Source: Symsagittifera roscoffensis
Taxonomy: Eukaryota > Xenacoelomorpha > Acoela > Convolutidae
Direction of reading: 5' to 3'
DNA: 64,000 nucleotides
NCBI RefSeq assembly: GCF_963678635.1
Contig: NC_087065.1
Location: 8,515,209-8,579,208, forward strand
Position numbers and translations under genes: made by a program. Below are positions 21,960-34,500 of this stretch, piece after piece. The notes below the pieces were generated by a model. The model was not told where the DNA came from. It was given only the letters and a program-made list of their open reading frames with translations, and ran no database searches. Numbering within the stretch: position 1 is the first letter of the stretch; the number at the start of each line of letters is the position of its first letter.

Positions 21960-24200
21960 TGGCCATGCGATCCAAGGAGGCTACAGAGCTCAAGGTGGCG
22001 GGAGCACAACTATCAGTGAAAATTAACGGAAAGGCTACACGAGTGTGGATTGATAGCGGATCTCGAACGTAACGTTGGAGAGTTTATCACAGAAGGACAC
22101 TGAATCTGGCGATTATGGAAATAACCCACTGAAGCTGCTTTGAGTAATGAATGGCGACACAGCTAAGCCCGTGGCAGTAATAATTCAGTAAGCAATTTGC
22201 GAATCTTTTTAATGGAGCAGAGAAAATTAAGAACTATAAAGTGCAGGCGGATTTTTTTGCAGGAAAAGGTGGATATGGAGATTGCGAAATTACTGAAACA
22301 GGGTCATATTGAAAAATTGAGTGAATGTTCGGATAAATACTTCGTCTCGCCAATCGTTATTACCGTAAAGAAAGATGGGTCAGTTAAATTAGAACTGGAA
22401 TCTAGGGAATTGAACAAACAAGTCCACAAAAAAAACATTAAATGCCGAATATTGAAGTTTTATTGGATACCGTTGGACAAACTATAAGTGAACGAAGGCC
22501 GGGAGAGATTTTATTTTCAAGGCAGAAAACAAGTATTCGACAAATGAACTTGATATGTTAGCGATGGTCTGGGGGGCAAATTATTTCCAAAACTATGTGC
22601 TGGGCAGGAAATTCTACGTGATTACAGATCATAAGGTTTTATTCTCTCTTTTGAACAGAAACAAAAAGAAAAACAAGACGACGTTTAATCGGCTTACAAG
22701 ATGGTTAGATCGTTTGATCCCTTTTCAATTTGAAGTAGAGCATAAGCCGGGGGCGAAAATTGGTTTGGCGGATTACTTATGTCGTAATCCAAATGACGCC
22801 GCGGTGCCGGTCAGCGTATACGATAGTATGTTTACAGTAGCTAAAATTAGATCAAAACGTATCGCCTTGGGATATGATCAAAATAGTTCCACCGTGGGAC
22901 CGGTAATTGCGTCAAATCAAAAGCAATTAAATGAAGCGGATTGGCTATACAAATTTTCGTCACGCAATTCGCCAGCAGAGGGCGTCGCATCATGCGAGAA
23001 CTGATTAGCCAATAAGAAACGAACACGAGGAATGTTCCGCCGCCAACTAAATTGGATGAAAATTTAGTTGGGGCTTTTATTAATTTGAAATCAAGTTGTA
23101 CAAATTCAAACCACATTGAAAAAACCATGGATAGAAGTTTTCAGAGACTACAGTAACTTTTAAAACGACACCCTAACTTACACAGTAGCAGCGACGAAAT
23201 TGAAGAAATACCCATATCAACAACATCTAAGTTAGAAGCACTAACAAAAGAATCTAGATAAATTAAAACTAACACAGTCCTTGCATTACCTTCGGCGTAT
23301 GCCGGTGAAACAATTCCATCGGTTGATCCTAATAACTTAGTAATGTCCATTGTACCGCGGGGATATAAATGGTTAGTAAACTTACTTCGTTACCAGAACT
23401 TCTTAACTTACAATTTATCGAATCTAATTATCAAACTGATCAACAACTTGCCGCGATACGAGAGATGATCAAAGAAAAGGACCCAAACATCTATGCCAAG
23501 ACTTATGCTATGAATCGTTATTAAGCTCAGTTCATAAACGACATGTATGTACGTGAAAATGTTGTGTGGATGGACGACAAACTTGTGATTCCAAACTCTC
23601 TGACTACCGCTATCAACAATCGCATAAACTACTATCGCCATGGGAAATCGAACATGTTCCAGGCCGCCACGGACATTTGGTACCCCTACATCTACAGTTT
23701 CATAGCATCTATGGCCGAAAATTGTACGGAGTGTACAGAGTCGCGTAAGGACCTCAAAACTTAACATCAAAACAGTATATGGGGAAAATTGTAGAACCTT
23801 AGTCCCATTAATTATCTGAAAGAGTCGAGAAAAAATTTCATTGTAGCAGTGAACCTGTCCTTTTGTTAGCCATCGGCTATGGTGTGTGCAAATAATAAAT
23901 CTGATAAAATATTGAAATTTTTGAAAACTTATATCGTGACCCACGATGTGCCCCGGAGGATTCAAATAGATCAGGCAACAAATTTCATGTCTAATCAAAT
24001 TAAACGGTTTTGTAACACGAAAGGAATCGAAATCATAAAATCACCACTAAATGACCATCGCTCTACGGGATGTGTGGAGAGAACGATAGGAAGCTTGAAA
24101 AATTCGATTCTCACGTACGCGAAGGAGTAAAATCCTGAGGCATTGGGAAATATGTTGGAGCGAGCAATTGGGGCTCTTCGGTTTTCAGTTAACGCCACGA
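21960..24200 (+). pseudogene. Gypsy pol, with RT core deleted
   Basis: A protease box (WIDSGS near 22045) is followed by the N-terminal part of reverse transcriptase (22260-22480: SPIVITVKKDGSVKLE). Within about 70 bases the sequence jumps to RNase H (22540-22850: DMLAMVWGANYF, then ITDHKVLFSLL and LADYLCRNP), so the RT palm with its YxDD box is missing. The integrase zinc region is at 23560-23760 (AENCTECTES). The core restarts at about 23870 with RIQIDQATNF and GCVERTIGSLK; the portion that should hold the first catalytic Asp is absent. Multiple stops and frame changes. Confidence 0.85.
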
Positions 24201-25319
24201 CTAAATTGCAAATTATTTGCAGCTCATCATGGGCGGGAATCTAATACTGTCTTAAGAAGTCTCACGAAAAAACCTTCGCTTCAGCATTTGAATTGGCGAA
24301 GAGCACTAAGAGAGAAATCGTCATGTTTAGATAATAACGATCCCACGGTGCAGGACCTACCACACCCGGCAGACAATAATTGGGGTGTTCGTTCGGACTT
24401 GTTCTGCGACATCAAGAACAGAAACCACCCTAGGAAGCTCACTGAGGAGAAGCAGTTGCACCAACAGGAAGAACCTCTGGTTCGCAAATCGGACACGGTG
24501 AACCCGAAACCAGGCCTGTCAGGCCAGTTGTACCAGCGCACGGGAGATCGGAATCTCCAATGGTATAGGAAATTAACCTCTACGGTGAAATCAACAAGCA
24601 ATCACACAATAACTCTAAGCAAGGGCGTTGTTCTTAGGAAATTAGCAGTGGCTTTGTCCAAGAAAACAGCCAAGAAGGTCCCTGTCATTCTTCCTCAGCC
24701 GCCTACACCTAAAGTTGTTAAACAGAAGGAGCTAAAGAAAAGGAAAGCGAAAGTCAATAGCAAGATTACAAAACCGAGAAATCCTGAGTCAGTCTGCCAC
24801 GAGCCGCCGATTCCAACCGATAAGCGGATTAGCGAGTCGGAATAAGAGAACGATAGTGAAAACGTACCACTGTCCATCAGTCGAAAGGGGGGCAGCAGGC
24901 ATACGTATCTGCCAGAATCGGAGGGAGAACCACCTGAACCGGAGGAGCAATGGGCAGCAGTGGCATCGGCCACATTGCAGAGGGCAGAACCCGAAACTGT
25001 TCCGGGGGTTTCCCTGCCAGCAGTGCCAGCAACGCCAACGGATTTACAAACGCCAACGGATTTAGTGGAACCGGAGGAAAACGTAGTTGCGGAAAAGGAG
25101 GCAAATGAAGCGAAACGAGAGAAAAAAAAGGTGGACGATACTACGACAGAGAAGAAAAGTGAAAGAAAACAGCGACTAGTGTCGTATAACAGCCAGGACT
25201 CTAAGGATAGCGGAGAAACAACGACGTCTCGGAGAAGCGGGCCAAAAAGAATGGCGATCACAAAGATGGGGGCGATGATAGATCAGATAACAAAACCAAC
25301 CGACCAAGGAAAGAAATAG
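24168..25319 (+). pseudogene. Gypsy pol C-terminus and basic 3' reading frames
   Basis: A 225-codon frame (24168-24845) begins with the end of the integrase region (AHHGRESNTVLRSLTKKPS) and becomes Lys/Pro-rich. After a stop, a 119-codon frame (24960-25319) is rich in Glu, Lys, Thr and Pro (EKEANEAKREKKKVDDTTTEK). It probably represents the extended C-terminal tail of pol, with no separate function inferred. Confidence 0.6.
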
Positions 25320-25579
25320 TAAGAAGTACCGAGAAAACCGAAAAACTTAAAACTTGTTCAAAATTTTCATGAAGTCCAGGGAGAGGGCTGGTTGCACTGT
25401 TCAAAGGTCTTCCGAAAACTCAATTTGTTCATCGCCATCGGCGGTGTTTATGTTGTTAAAACTCTAGATGCAGCAGTGTCAATTTTGTACTTTTTGAGTA
25501 CTTTAAAATTATCATCAATCAATATACATATGTGCAGTTTTTAGTCATTCAGTTTTTACAATTTTTCAAATTTTTTTAC

Positions 25580-25590
25580 AAGAGAGGAAA
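25580..25590 (+). other. Polypurine tract of the Gypsy element
   Basis: AAGAGAGGAAA directly abuts the TGTCATATAG start of the 3' LTR, the position and composition expected for plus-strand priming. Confidence 0.7.
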
Positions 25591-25830
25591 TGTCATATAG
25601 TGCTATTTCAATCTGTTTCAATTCGTCATCATTTAGTAAATTAGTTCACATGTCAATCATTTTTCACTCTATCGGTGCTTATTAAATACCTGCAGGTACC
25701 AGCCAACGGTGTGTCTGTCACCTTCGGTATCACCTCAATTCCTCATTCTTTGACTATATTTTGCAATATTAAGTTAGGTAACATATTCAATTGGATTGGC
25801 AATTTACTATTGCGAAAAAGATTTTCGACC
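25591..25830 (+). repeat. Gypsy 3' LTR
   Basis: Matches 20603-20828 through ACTATTGCG(A/C)AAA. The last 10-15 bases are uncertain. Confidence 0.75.
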
Positions 25831-26111
25831 CTCTCAAGAAACATAATTCCTCTGTTTAAATACCTCAAACTCTGATTGCTTAGCGCCATTAAAAAACTAC
25901 TTGGCTATGTGTAGTTCATCTCTTCTTTCACACAGGAAAAAGATTATCATCGATTAAATATTCCGCTTAAAATAAATGCTCATTTCTTTTGACCCAGAGG
26001 CAAAGCTAAATTTTGCAAACACAAGCACGAAAACTGCAAAAGGTAGCTCCAACGGCAACATAAAAAAAATAATTTATTAAAATGCCCAAAAAAAGGTTTC
26101 AACAGAAAAAC

Positions 26112-26166
26112 CTTACAATCTGACGGCACTGAATCGCCGATCTGAGTTCGAGCCTTACGTGCTACC
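26112..26166 (+). other. Partial tRNA-like sequence
   Basis: GGCACTGAATCGCC can form an anticodon-like hairpin and is followed by CTGAGTTCGAGCCTTACG, a B-box-like T arm. No D arm or A box is evident 5' of it, so it is at best a tRNA-derived relic. Confidence 0.3.
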
Positions 26167-26507
26167 ATCTCCACTATGTGCTCTCACATTAATCATTAAC
26201 TGGCCACCAAAAACTGTTAGACACATGCTACTAAATTACCAATGTGTGTATAATGGGAAGAGTGTATTTTCCATGGACAAAATGTTGTTTAAAGTGTTTT
26301 GTTCGGAAAATTTCTGGTTAGAATTTGAATATAATGCATGTCAGGATGCCAAACAAATCTACTGTTTTTAAAAAAAAATTCTGGTAGAACGTCAAGAATA
26401 CAAAAGAAAAAAGGTAAACAAAGTTGCTTGTTTGCCTCCTCTACGCCACTGACGTGGATTTGGTATTGAAGTGCTGAAAATGGGAAGAAAAATTTTGATA
26501 AAAAAAG

Positions 26508-27536
26508 CTAAGCTTAACAGCGAGTTTTTAGACACAATTTTACAAGACTGCTCTTTTAAATAAAAATCTGTACCGTTTTATTTTTGCTTTATCATGGTGG
26601 TATTGGTTAAAATGAAACCGTTTTGACTGAAAATGAAAAAAACAAACTCTACCCGTGATTGGATTTGTATTCGATCTTGTTTGATAAGCTATTCGTTACA
26701 GAAAATAGTGCCCCATATCTACACAGCTACCGGATTTTATTAACTAGTCCTCCTTATGGCACCTAGCAAAAACTGCCAATCCTATAATTAACTAATTCAA
26801 ATTTCGAAAATTTATCTTGTAATGCAGCCCCCTTTTCCTATGGGGAGACAAGGGGAGAAGGTGCCACAAGGGGAGAAGTTCCTGTTAAGTAGTTCATTCT
26901 GCCCAACTGAAAGAGCGAAATAGCAGTTTTTTCTCTTGTCGAAAAACTTAAACTAACCCAGTGCCTTTGAAGACAAAAATTAACAAGTCAAAAATAAAAA
27001 TAAAAAATTTTGAGAATTTTTGACATTTTATTAGGAATAATTCAAAAAAAGCATTGTGCCATTACTTTGAATTGAATCTAGGCCTTAAAAACTAATGAGA
27101 GACTATGAAATAAAATAACGCTGCAAAAACTTCAACTTAGAAACGTAAAAATTTATACACGATGAGAAAGCAACAATCTGATTCTCGAGAAAAAAAGTGG
27201 AAGAAAACAACAAAATGTGACATTTCGAAACAAAATCTCAAAATTTTGAGCAGAACTTATCAAAGAGCTTTTTTGTTACTTTTGATATCATATAAAACTT
27301 ACTAATTTGTATTTCAACGCCTCAATTTCATCGTTTTTAAAAGCTGGGAAGCACTTAAATCAATGCAAAATATCTCTTGAAAAAAACCATTATCATGTCT
27401 AAAATGCCGTTTCTCTTGGGATCAAGTTATGTGCGTGCGGTGATAAAACTTGAAAGAAAAAGATTACGTGACACAAAACGAAATTTGGGACGGTGTTTAA
27501 CAATTAGAAGTTTAGAATTGAGTGATTTAAATAATA
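26508..27536. repeat. Local tandem duplication, unit 1
   Basis: Starts at AAGCTTAACAGCGAGTTTTT and matches 27537-28520 throughout, including the words CCTATGGGGAGACAAGGGG and GCACCTAGCAAAAACTGCC. No gene is recognised. The reading frames of 60-83 codons in the two units are not equally conserved. Confidence 0.82.
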
Positions 27537-28520
27537 AAAGCTTAACAGCAAGTTTTTAGACACAATTTTACAAGACTGCTCTTTTAAATAAAAATCTGTA
27601 TCTTCCATTTTTTATTTTTGCTTTATCATGGTGGTATTGGTTTAAACGAAACCGTTTTGACTGAAAATGAAAAAAAAAAATTCTACCTGTGATTGGATTT
27701 GCATTCAATTTTGTTTGATAAGCTATTCGTTACCAAAGATAGTGCCCCATATCTACACAGCTACCGGATTTTATTAACTAGTCATCCTTATGGCACCTAG
27801 CAAAAACTGCCAATCCTATAATTAACTAATTCAAAATAGGAAAATTTATCTTGTAATGCAGCCCCCTTTTCCTATGGGGAGACAAGGGGAGAAGGTGCCA
27901 CAAGGGGAGAAGGTTCTGTTATGTAGTTCATTTTGCCCAACTGAAAGAGCGAAATAGCAGTTTTTTCTCTTGTCGAAAAATTTAAACTAAACCAGTGCCT
28001 TTGAAGACAAAAATTAACAAGTCAAAAATAAAAATAAAAAATTTTGAGTTTTTGACCTATATCTAGGCCTATAAAAACAAAAGAAAGACTATGAAATAAA
28101 ATAACGCTGCAAAAACTTCAACTTAAAAACGTAAAATTTATACACGATGAGAAAGCAACAATCTGATTCTCGGGAAAAACAGTGGAAAAAAACAAAAGTT
28201 GACATTTCGAAACAAAATCTCAAAACTTTGAGCAGAACTTATCAAAGAGCTTTTTTGTTACTTTTGATATCATATAAAACTTACAAATTTGTATTTCAAC
28301 GCCTCAATTTCATCGTTTTCAAAAACTGGGAAGCACTTAAATCAATGCAAAATCTCTTGAAAAAAATCATTATCATGTCTAAAATGCTGTTTCTCTAGGG
28401 ATCAAGTTATGTGCGTGCGGTGATAAAGTTTGAAAGAAAAAGATTACGTGACACAAAACGAAATTTGGGAAGGTGTTTAACAATTAGAAGTTTAGAATTG
28501 AGTGATTTAAATAAAAAAAG
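27537..28520. repeat. Local tandem duplication, unit 2
   Basis: Second unit. It is slightly shorter than unit 1 because a segment near 28045-28070 is missing. Its right end forms the outer part of the left arm of the inverted repeat at 28365-29492. Confidence 0.82.
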
Positions 28521-29492
28521 TGTGCTTTTTCTTGGGAGGAACCAGAATAAAAAATAAAGCTTGCCCATGCAATTTAGAGCAATTATTTAGTGAATAAAAA
28601 GAGCAGTTTTTGTTTCACCATTTATTTCGATAAGCAAGGGTAATGCAACTAGGAACTAGTTTTTTTTCACAAATTAACTTTGTTCACAGAATAGTTAAAA
28701 TAAGAAATGGTAATTTTAGTCATGCACTATGTATATATAGCTCGTGCATGCTGGCTATGTAGGTAGTGTATGCAAGATCTTGTAATGCGATTTTTTCGGC
28801 GTTACCAAAAGTTTTTGGTTGATTTTCTGCTTAATGGGTGTCAGTTTTAGTTCTGTCGGCTTAGTTGCCAATTTGTTTGCTTCTAATTTTTGGCTATATC
28901 ATATGATTTTGCTCTGGCAAATTAATTTCAAAAATTAAAATCAAACTCTCCAACCTTCATTGAAAAAACAAAAAAAGAAAAATTAGAACTTTTTATCTCG
29001 AGTGTTGGAGAATTTGATTCGAGCTTTTCAAACTAACTTGCCAGAGCTACAGCATATGATATGGCCAGAACTGAGAAAAAAATCGGCAAGTAAGCAGACA
29101 GAACTAAAGCTGATACCCAATAAGCAGAAAATGAACGCAAAAAATCGCATTACAAGATCTTGCATACACTACCTACATAGCAGGCATGCACGAGCTATAT
29201 ATACATGCATGAGTAAAATTACCATTTCTTATTTTAACCATTCTGTGAACCAAAATATTTTGTGAAAAAAGCTAGTACCTAATTGCATTACCCTTGCTTA
29301 TCGAACTGAAACAAAAACACTGCTAGCATTCACTAAATACTTGATTAAATCAAAATATTAATTCTAAATTCTTAGTTTTTATGACTTTAGAAACTTCGTT
29401 TTGTGTAACGCCATCTTTTTTTCTTTAGTTTTACCACCGAAGTAACTTGATCCCAAGAGCTAGGCACTTTTGGATATGAAAAACGATAATGA
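28365..29492. repeat. Long inverted repeat (fold-back)
   Basis: Left arm 28365-28956 and right arm 29004-29492 are reverse complements at good identity, around a 47-bp AT-rich spacer. Paired words include CGATAAGCAAGGGTAATGCA / TGCATTACCCTTGCTTATCG, and GGGATCAAGTTA / TAACTTGATCCC near the outer ends. No transposase is seen. The right arm is interrupted by small gaps. Confidence 0.82.
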
Positions 29493-29539
29493 AGCGTCAA
29501 ATTATCTGCTCAGAAAAGAGCATTTGGGTCGAAGTTTTT

Positions 29540-31386
29540 TCCATAACAATTTGCAATTCTGAGGTCATATAGTTGATCATGCAAACAACGGCTTTTTACG
29601 CATGGTTTAATTTCAGTTGGTCTGCATGTAAAACTATTTTCAAGCTTTTGCAGATATTTGGCCAACTTATCGCTTGTTTAGCTGAGTTCTTTGCAAGCAC
29701 GAATACAACACCATGCTGTACGCACATTTTATACTACTTTGGCTTGTTTGCACGGTATTTCTTTCCAACACACTATCTATTCTGACCAGTTGCGATTTAA
29801 CATATATGGTATGGTAGCTGAAATAGACTGCTAAATTTGACAGGCTTGACTGCAGATTAACCAATGAGCAAAACTGAAGCTCATTGGGAAGGAAATTGAA
29901 TTCGTATTTGAAATAGGCGTATTTTGGTTTTAAGTTCAAGACAAAATATTTATAAGGTTTCATAATTGGTATAATCATTTACTTTGCAGCGCAAATCACA
30001 GCCGCAACAATTTCTTCGCTATTTCTAAAATAATGGGAAATTAAATGAAACAAGACAGCTCGTATCAGGGCGAAGCACTGAATGTTCCGACTGCCATCTT
30101 ATTGGTCTCGAATAGTTTTTGGTAAAAGGAATATCGACCAACTATGAACTGTAGCTTTTTATCGGTTCAACTTATTATTACTAATCGAATGTCAAAGCTC
30201 ACGCTATCAAAAACTGTAAGGGTGCCCCAAAATTGGCACCAATATGTGCGAAATAAGTTGAAAAACAAAACTCGTACTATTGCACTACGCCCGCTAAATC
30301 CCGTTGTGTTAACATTAATGAAACTGCGAGAAATTTTCAGCATGAATATGGATAAACAAATTCTACATGAAGCAAAACAATCTCTGGACAACCCAGTGCA
30401 TAAAATAAAACATTTATTTGACTCATTGTCACTTCTTCAACAAACGGCGGAAGTTTAAGAATATATTCTTCCAGCACTGCTTAGACCTCTTTCTCTTCGT
30501 TTTTCTCAAAAATCTCCCCGCAATCCAAACCAAGATTAAAAGGGCTTTAACATCCTTGAACAGCGTCGCTGGAGGCATCAGAAAACCCGTTGAAAAAATC
30601 AGCCTAGGCCACAGTTCCTTCACACTTCGCGAATGGGTCGGAATCAAAACTATGTCCAGAAAAAGCACATAGCCAATGTCTCAAGTTTCAAAGGACTTAT
30701 CTAAACTTAAGCAAAAAAAAAGATAAAATCATTCTTTGTTTGCCAAATTTCACAGTAGTTATTTTTGTAGTTATTTCACAGTGACAAAATATAACTAACA
30801 TGAATAATATTTACAGCTTACGTATTATCATTATGGAAACTACTTTCAAACAAAGCAGACTTAATCGCTAAAGCAGTTTCAGTTTCTATTCAACTCAGCT
30901 TAACTGAAGTTGAAGTGAACAAACGAAACAAACTAAAGTTCAAAAATTGACCACCAAATAGCAATTCAGGATCAATATTGCGCCATTATGTACTAATTAT
31001 ATTTAATGCCAAATTGTCGACAAAATCGGTGACTGCTTGAGAAGCTTAATTGGAAAAAGATGGTATTTTCGGAAAATTAGATTTTCTAAAATGGTTTCTG
31101 CGTGCTGAAATGATTTAAAAAAGGTTTCACGAAGAGCAGTTTTTGTTCAGATTGGTTGACCGGAAAGGATTTTGGCAACAATTTGGCACTAATTATAAAA
31201 CTGAACAGGGCATACTGCTTGAGAATCAATTCATATCTGAAATCATTTGTAAATGAAAAAACTCATGAGCAAATTAAGTTCAATCAAAAAAGTCATTTTC
31301 AACCTTAGATCAATTGCACATCAATTTTGGATAAGCTACTTTCCGATCCTCTTCTCGTTCGTAAGACTCGTTTTTTACAATTATTA
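29540..31386. other. Region 3' of NADK2, no gene recognised
   Basis: Contains a 104-codon plus-strand frame (30144-30458) and an overlapping minus-strand frame, neither with recognisable motifs. A short family A remnant lies at about 30050-30120 (CTCGTATCAGGGCGAAGC). It should include the NADK2 3' UTR, whose end I could not fix. Confidence 0.4.
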
Positions 31387-31587
31387 TCAGTCGATCAATT
31401 GCACAGTTTTCAGAGCATCTTCGTCCAGTATTTCGAGGGATATCCAGGCACCCGTGTCGAATCCGTAGGCCCAGTTGCCGTCTAGAATCACGCAGCCATC
31501 CCACAGTCTAGAATGGACGTTGAGGGTGTCTGCCACTCCTTGTTCTCGGAATGGATGCGAGAGGGAACCCAGGGGTCTGCGGAACAC
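31387..31587 (-). CDS. NADK2: NADK2 exon 8 (C-terminus)
   Basis: Acceptor ATTCAG, then VFRRPLGSLSHPF and SRLWDGCVILDGNWAYGF, ending DALKTVQLID and TGA at 31389-31387. Confidence 0.9.
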   Translation of the reverse strand: MFRRPLGSLSHPFREQGVADTLNVHSRLWDGCVILDGNWAYGFDTGAWISLEILDEDALKTVQLID

Positions 31588-34500
31588 CTGAATTGTGATC
31601 AGTGGAAGCATTGGTTAAAAAATCAATAACAGCACACCAATCAATTGAAAACAAAATGTCATCTTTCTCTGTGAGTACCGCTCAAAATCCCAAATGTCAT
31701 GAAAATGGAAAATTTCCCACCAATGGCCTTAACTCCTTGAAGTAGTTGCAATTAAAAAACTTTCGAAAAAAGTAGTAACACAAGCGAATCTTCGCACCAT
31801 TTCCAATATTTCACAAACAACGCATGTGAGGTTGGCAGAATAAAAAAATATGGCCAACTAAAAGTTGGAAAAGTAATGAACGCAAGGAAACTGAAAAAAA
31901 ACTGACTTGTTTTTTCAAGAGCCTTCAACTTTTGAATTTCGAAGAAAAAAATAGATGCCCTAAAGCCCTTTGAATTTGTAGAACAATTTATGATAGACAC
32001 TTTTTAGCTAAAATTAACCCAATTTGAGAAAACTGGATCAATACGCAAAACTTTTATTTCGCTGGGAAATCTGATAATTAATTTCCATTTTCGAAATCAG
32101 AAATGGATCACGTTTTTCGTGACTTTAACACTTTTGCTGTTCGATAGTCGAGTTTGCCTTCCTTTTAACAACGGAAATGCACTAAACTTAAAAGAAACCA
32201 CAAGTCAAACCACGAAAAATCAAAACTGAGCGTGAACAAGTTTTAAGACATTTTCCTGAAAAAAAACAAAAAAAAAATCAGCAAGACCTGTATAAGAGTA
32301 CTCATTACGTTCATTACTCTTAATACGACAAAAACAACTTCGTCGAAAAAATAGTTCGGAAAAATATCGAAAACTAGGACTATCAAAAATTTCATACGTT
32401 TGTTTATAATGAATTTCATTTTGAAGAAAACATGCCGAGAAAGACAACTTTACGCAGTAATTAAGCATTGAAACAAAATTTATGAATCGATAACTAAGCC
32501 GACAAAACTGGGGTAAAAGACCGTTGAGCCGAAGCAATCAGTCATAAAAAATTGAGCTACAAAAAATTTCGATACTAAAGATTCGCAGATCTCTAGCATA
32601 TACACGAATAAAAAAACCCAGCCAACAGTTTAGTGGTATTTTCCCGCTGGTAAATCTTGCATATACACAAACAAAAATTCCAGCCAACAGTTTAGTGGTA
32701 ACTTTTTCCCCTGGGAAATTATAAATTGAAATCCACTTTAAAAACTAGAAGTCGTTCGAATTCGCCTTCTTTGTTAAAAATGAAATGACCAAAGTTGAAA
32801 AAAAATCGAAATACCTATACAAGTGTAATCACTGCCTTTATTGATACTTCATTATTTTCGCATAAATGCACAATTTGAGGCGCCTAAACCGATGAGAGAC
32901 TGGCGGAAACAGGAAATTAGATGACCGCCTGAGACTGCGTGAAAAAAAAAAAAGAAATTAAAAGCAATAAGTTGAACCAACATTTAAAACAAATTGGATC
33001 TAACCTACAATCTCCACCCCTTACAAGAAAGGGGGAATTGTTAAGTAGATCAAAATGGTCGATTTTTCGATCAATCAGAATGCAGCAAAATTATAATTTT
33101 CAATTAGAAAGCTCAGTGCTAATTTACTGTATTTATTTAGGCGTGAAGATTCTGAAGTAGTACCATAGGGGGGGGGGGGGGGGGGGGGGGGAGATTGTTA
33201 AGTAGATCTAACAAATTTCTAAAATAATGAAAAAAAGCATACATGCTTAAAAATTGTTTTCGAATTTAACCTTACAAAACTGACTAATTCTTTCACAATT
33301 GTAATAAAAATTGTTATATGGAAAAGTCTAGTTCGTGACTGCAAATCGCAAACAAGAACATGTCAATTCATTTGTTCAGTGACATTTTGGGGGTGTAGCG
33401 ACTTGCTGGTGTGCCTCTTAGCATGCGCAATTAAGTAAGTACTCACTTTGATGCGGCATGCATCAGTTTGAGTTGCAAATATGAGAAAAAAAACTCAATT
33501 CTAATTGCACTAATAGCCGCATGCTAAGCGACACACATGCAAGTAGGCCGGTCCCCGACATAACATCTAACGCACAACACATAGGCAAAACTGCAACTAC
33601 GCAAACACGAGCGCGAAAGCAGCAAAGATTCAGGAGCTTAAGAATGCACGAAAAGCAAAGTTTGCATGAAAAAATTTGGGAATGTAAAGAACTAAAGGCA
33701 ACGAACGACACTAACTTTGCATGTAATAAATTAGAATGTATAAAACCAAATTGCGTATAAATTATGAATTACAAATCCCTCGCGCAGTTTACTGAAACGG
33801 TATTTTTATTATAAATCTGTTGAATGAAATATAAAGCTTTTTTCATTTCAATTCATCAATTTAAAAATGTTGCGTTTGGAAAAAAGTTGCATCTTTCTAT
33901 CACACTACGCTACGCCCGTGTAGTAATCAGAAATCTTCTCAACTACTGTTACTAAATAGTTCTCCTGCGATCAATTTTTCCAGGAAAATTCACAATCATT
34001 TGTCTGGAAGCAATTAATTAATTAACCTGTTCGCCAGTTTTCCACCCAGATAGAAAAAAACATTAGTTCTCACGACAACTTTCTTTCTGCCCTTTCGGAA
34101 GCATTTCATTTTATGTCACTTGAGAAGTCACCTTTCGCTATGTAAGACCAAAATTATGATTAATGAGCACGTTTTGTGTTTGCAAAACAAATCGCTCAAT
34201 TTTCAGCCAGCCGCATAAATTATCCGAATCTATTACCACCAAAACCCGGATAAAAATTACTTTTAGTATACTACCAATAATATCACACTAAGGTTCGTTT
34301 TAATGTCCAATCATAAATCGCGAGTGAAACTCACTCAAGGTAATAAATTAACACCATAAAAACTGTTCAAAGTGACCGAAATCTACTAAAAAACCAGCGG
34401 AAAACGTCTCTCAATATGTGTTGTCATAAATGCTACCTGATTGTGAAGCGGGTCTTTAACGGAGAACATCATTTTGCTACTGCAGGGATCCATGTGAACA

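Larger units (their letters stand above)
20603..25830 (+). mobile_element. Ty3/Gypsy LTR retrotransposon, decayed
   Basis: Flanked by direct LTRs (20603-20828 and 25591-about 25830). A TGGCG primer-binding-like site follows the 5' LTR, and a purine tract (AAGAGAGGAAA) directly precedes the 3' LTR. Gag, CCHC knuckles, protease, RNase H and integrase remnants follow in Gypsy order on the plus strand. The reverse-transcriptase core and the front of the integrase core are deleted and there are many frame breaks. CTCT lies on both outer sides and could be a 4-bp target duplication, but the 3' LTR end is uncertain by about 10 bp. Confidence 0.85.

Noticed and set aside
24695-25261. 188-codon minus-strand frame, Ser/Phe/Val-rich
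   Set aside because: Antisense to the Lys/Glu-rich Gypsy 3' frame, which by composition generates a Phe/Ser-rich reverse translation.
29002-29265. 87-codon plus-strand frame
   Set aside because: Lies entirely in the right arm of the long inverted repeat and has no counterpart preserved in the left arm.
30144-30672. Frames of 104, 84 and 79 codons downstream of NADK2
   Set aside because: No recognisable motif, frames on opposite strands overlap, and no splice-site support was found.
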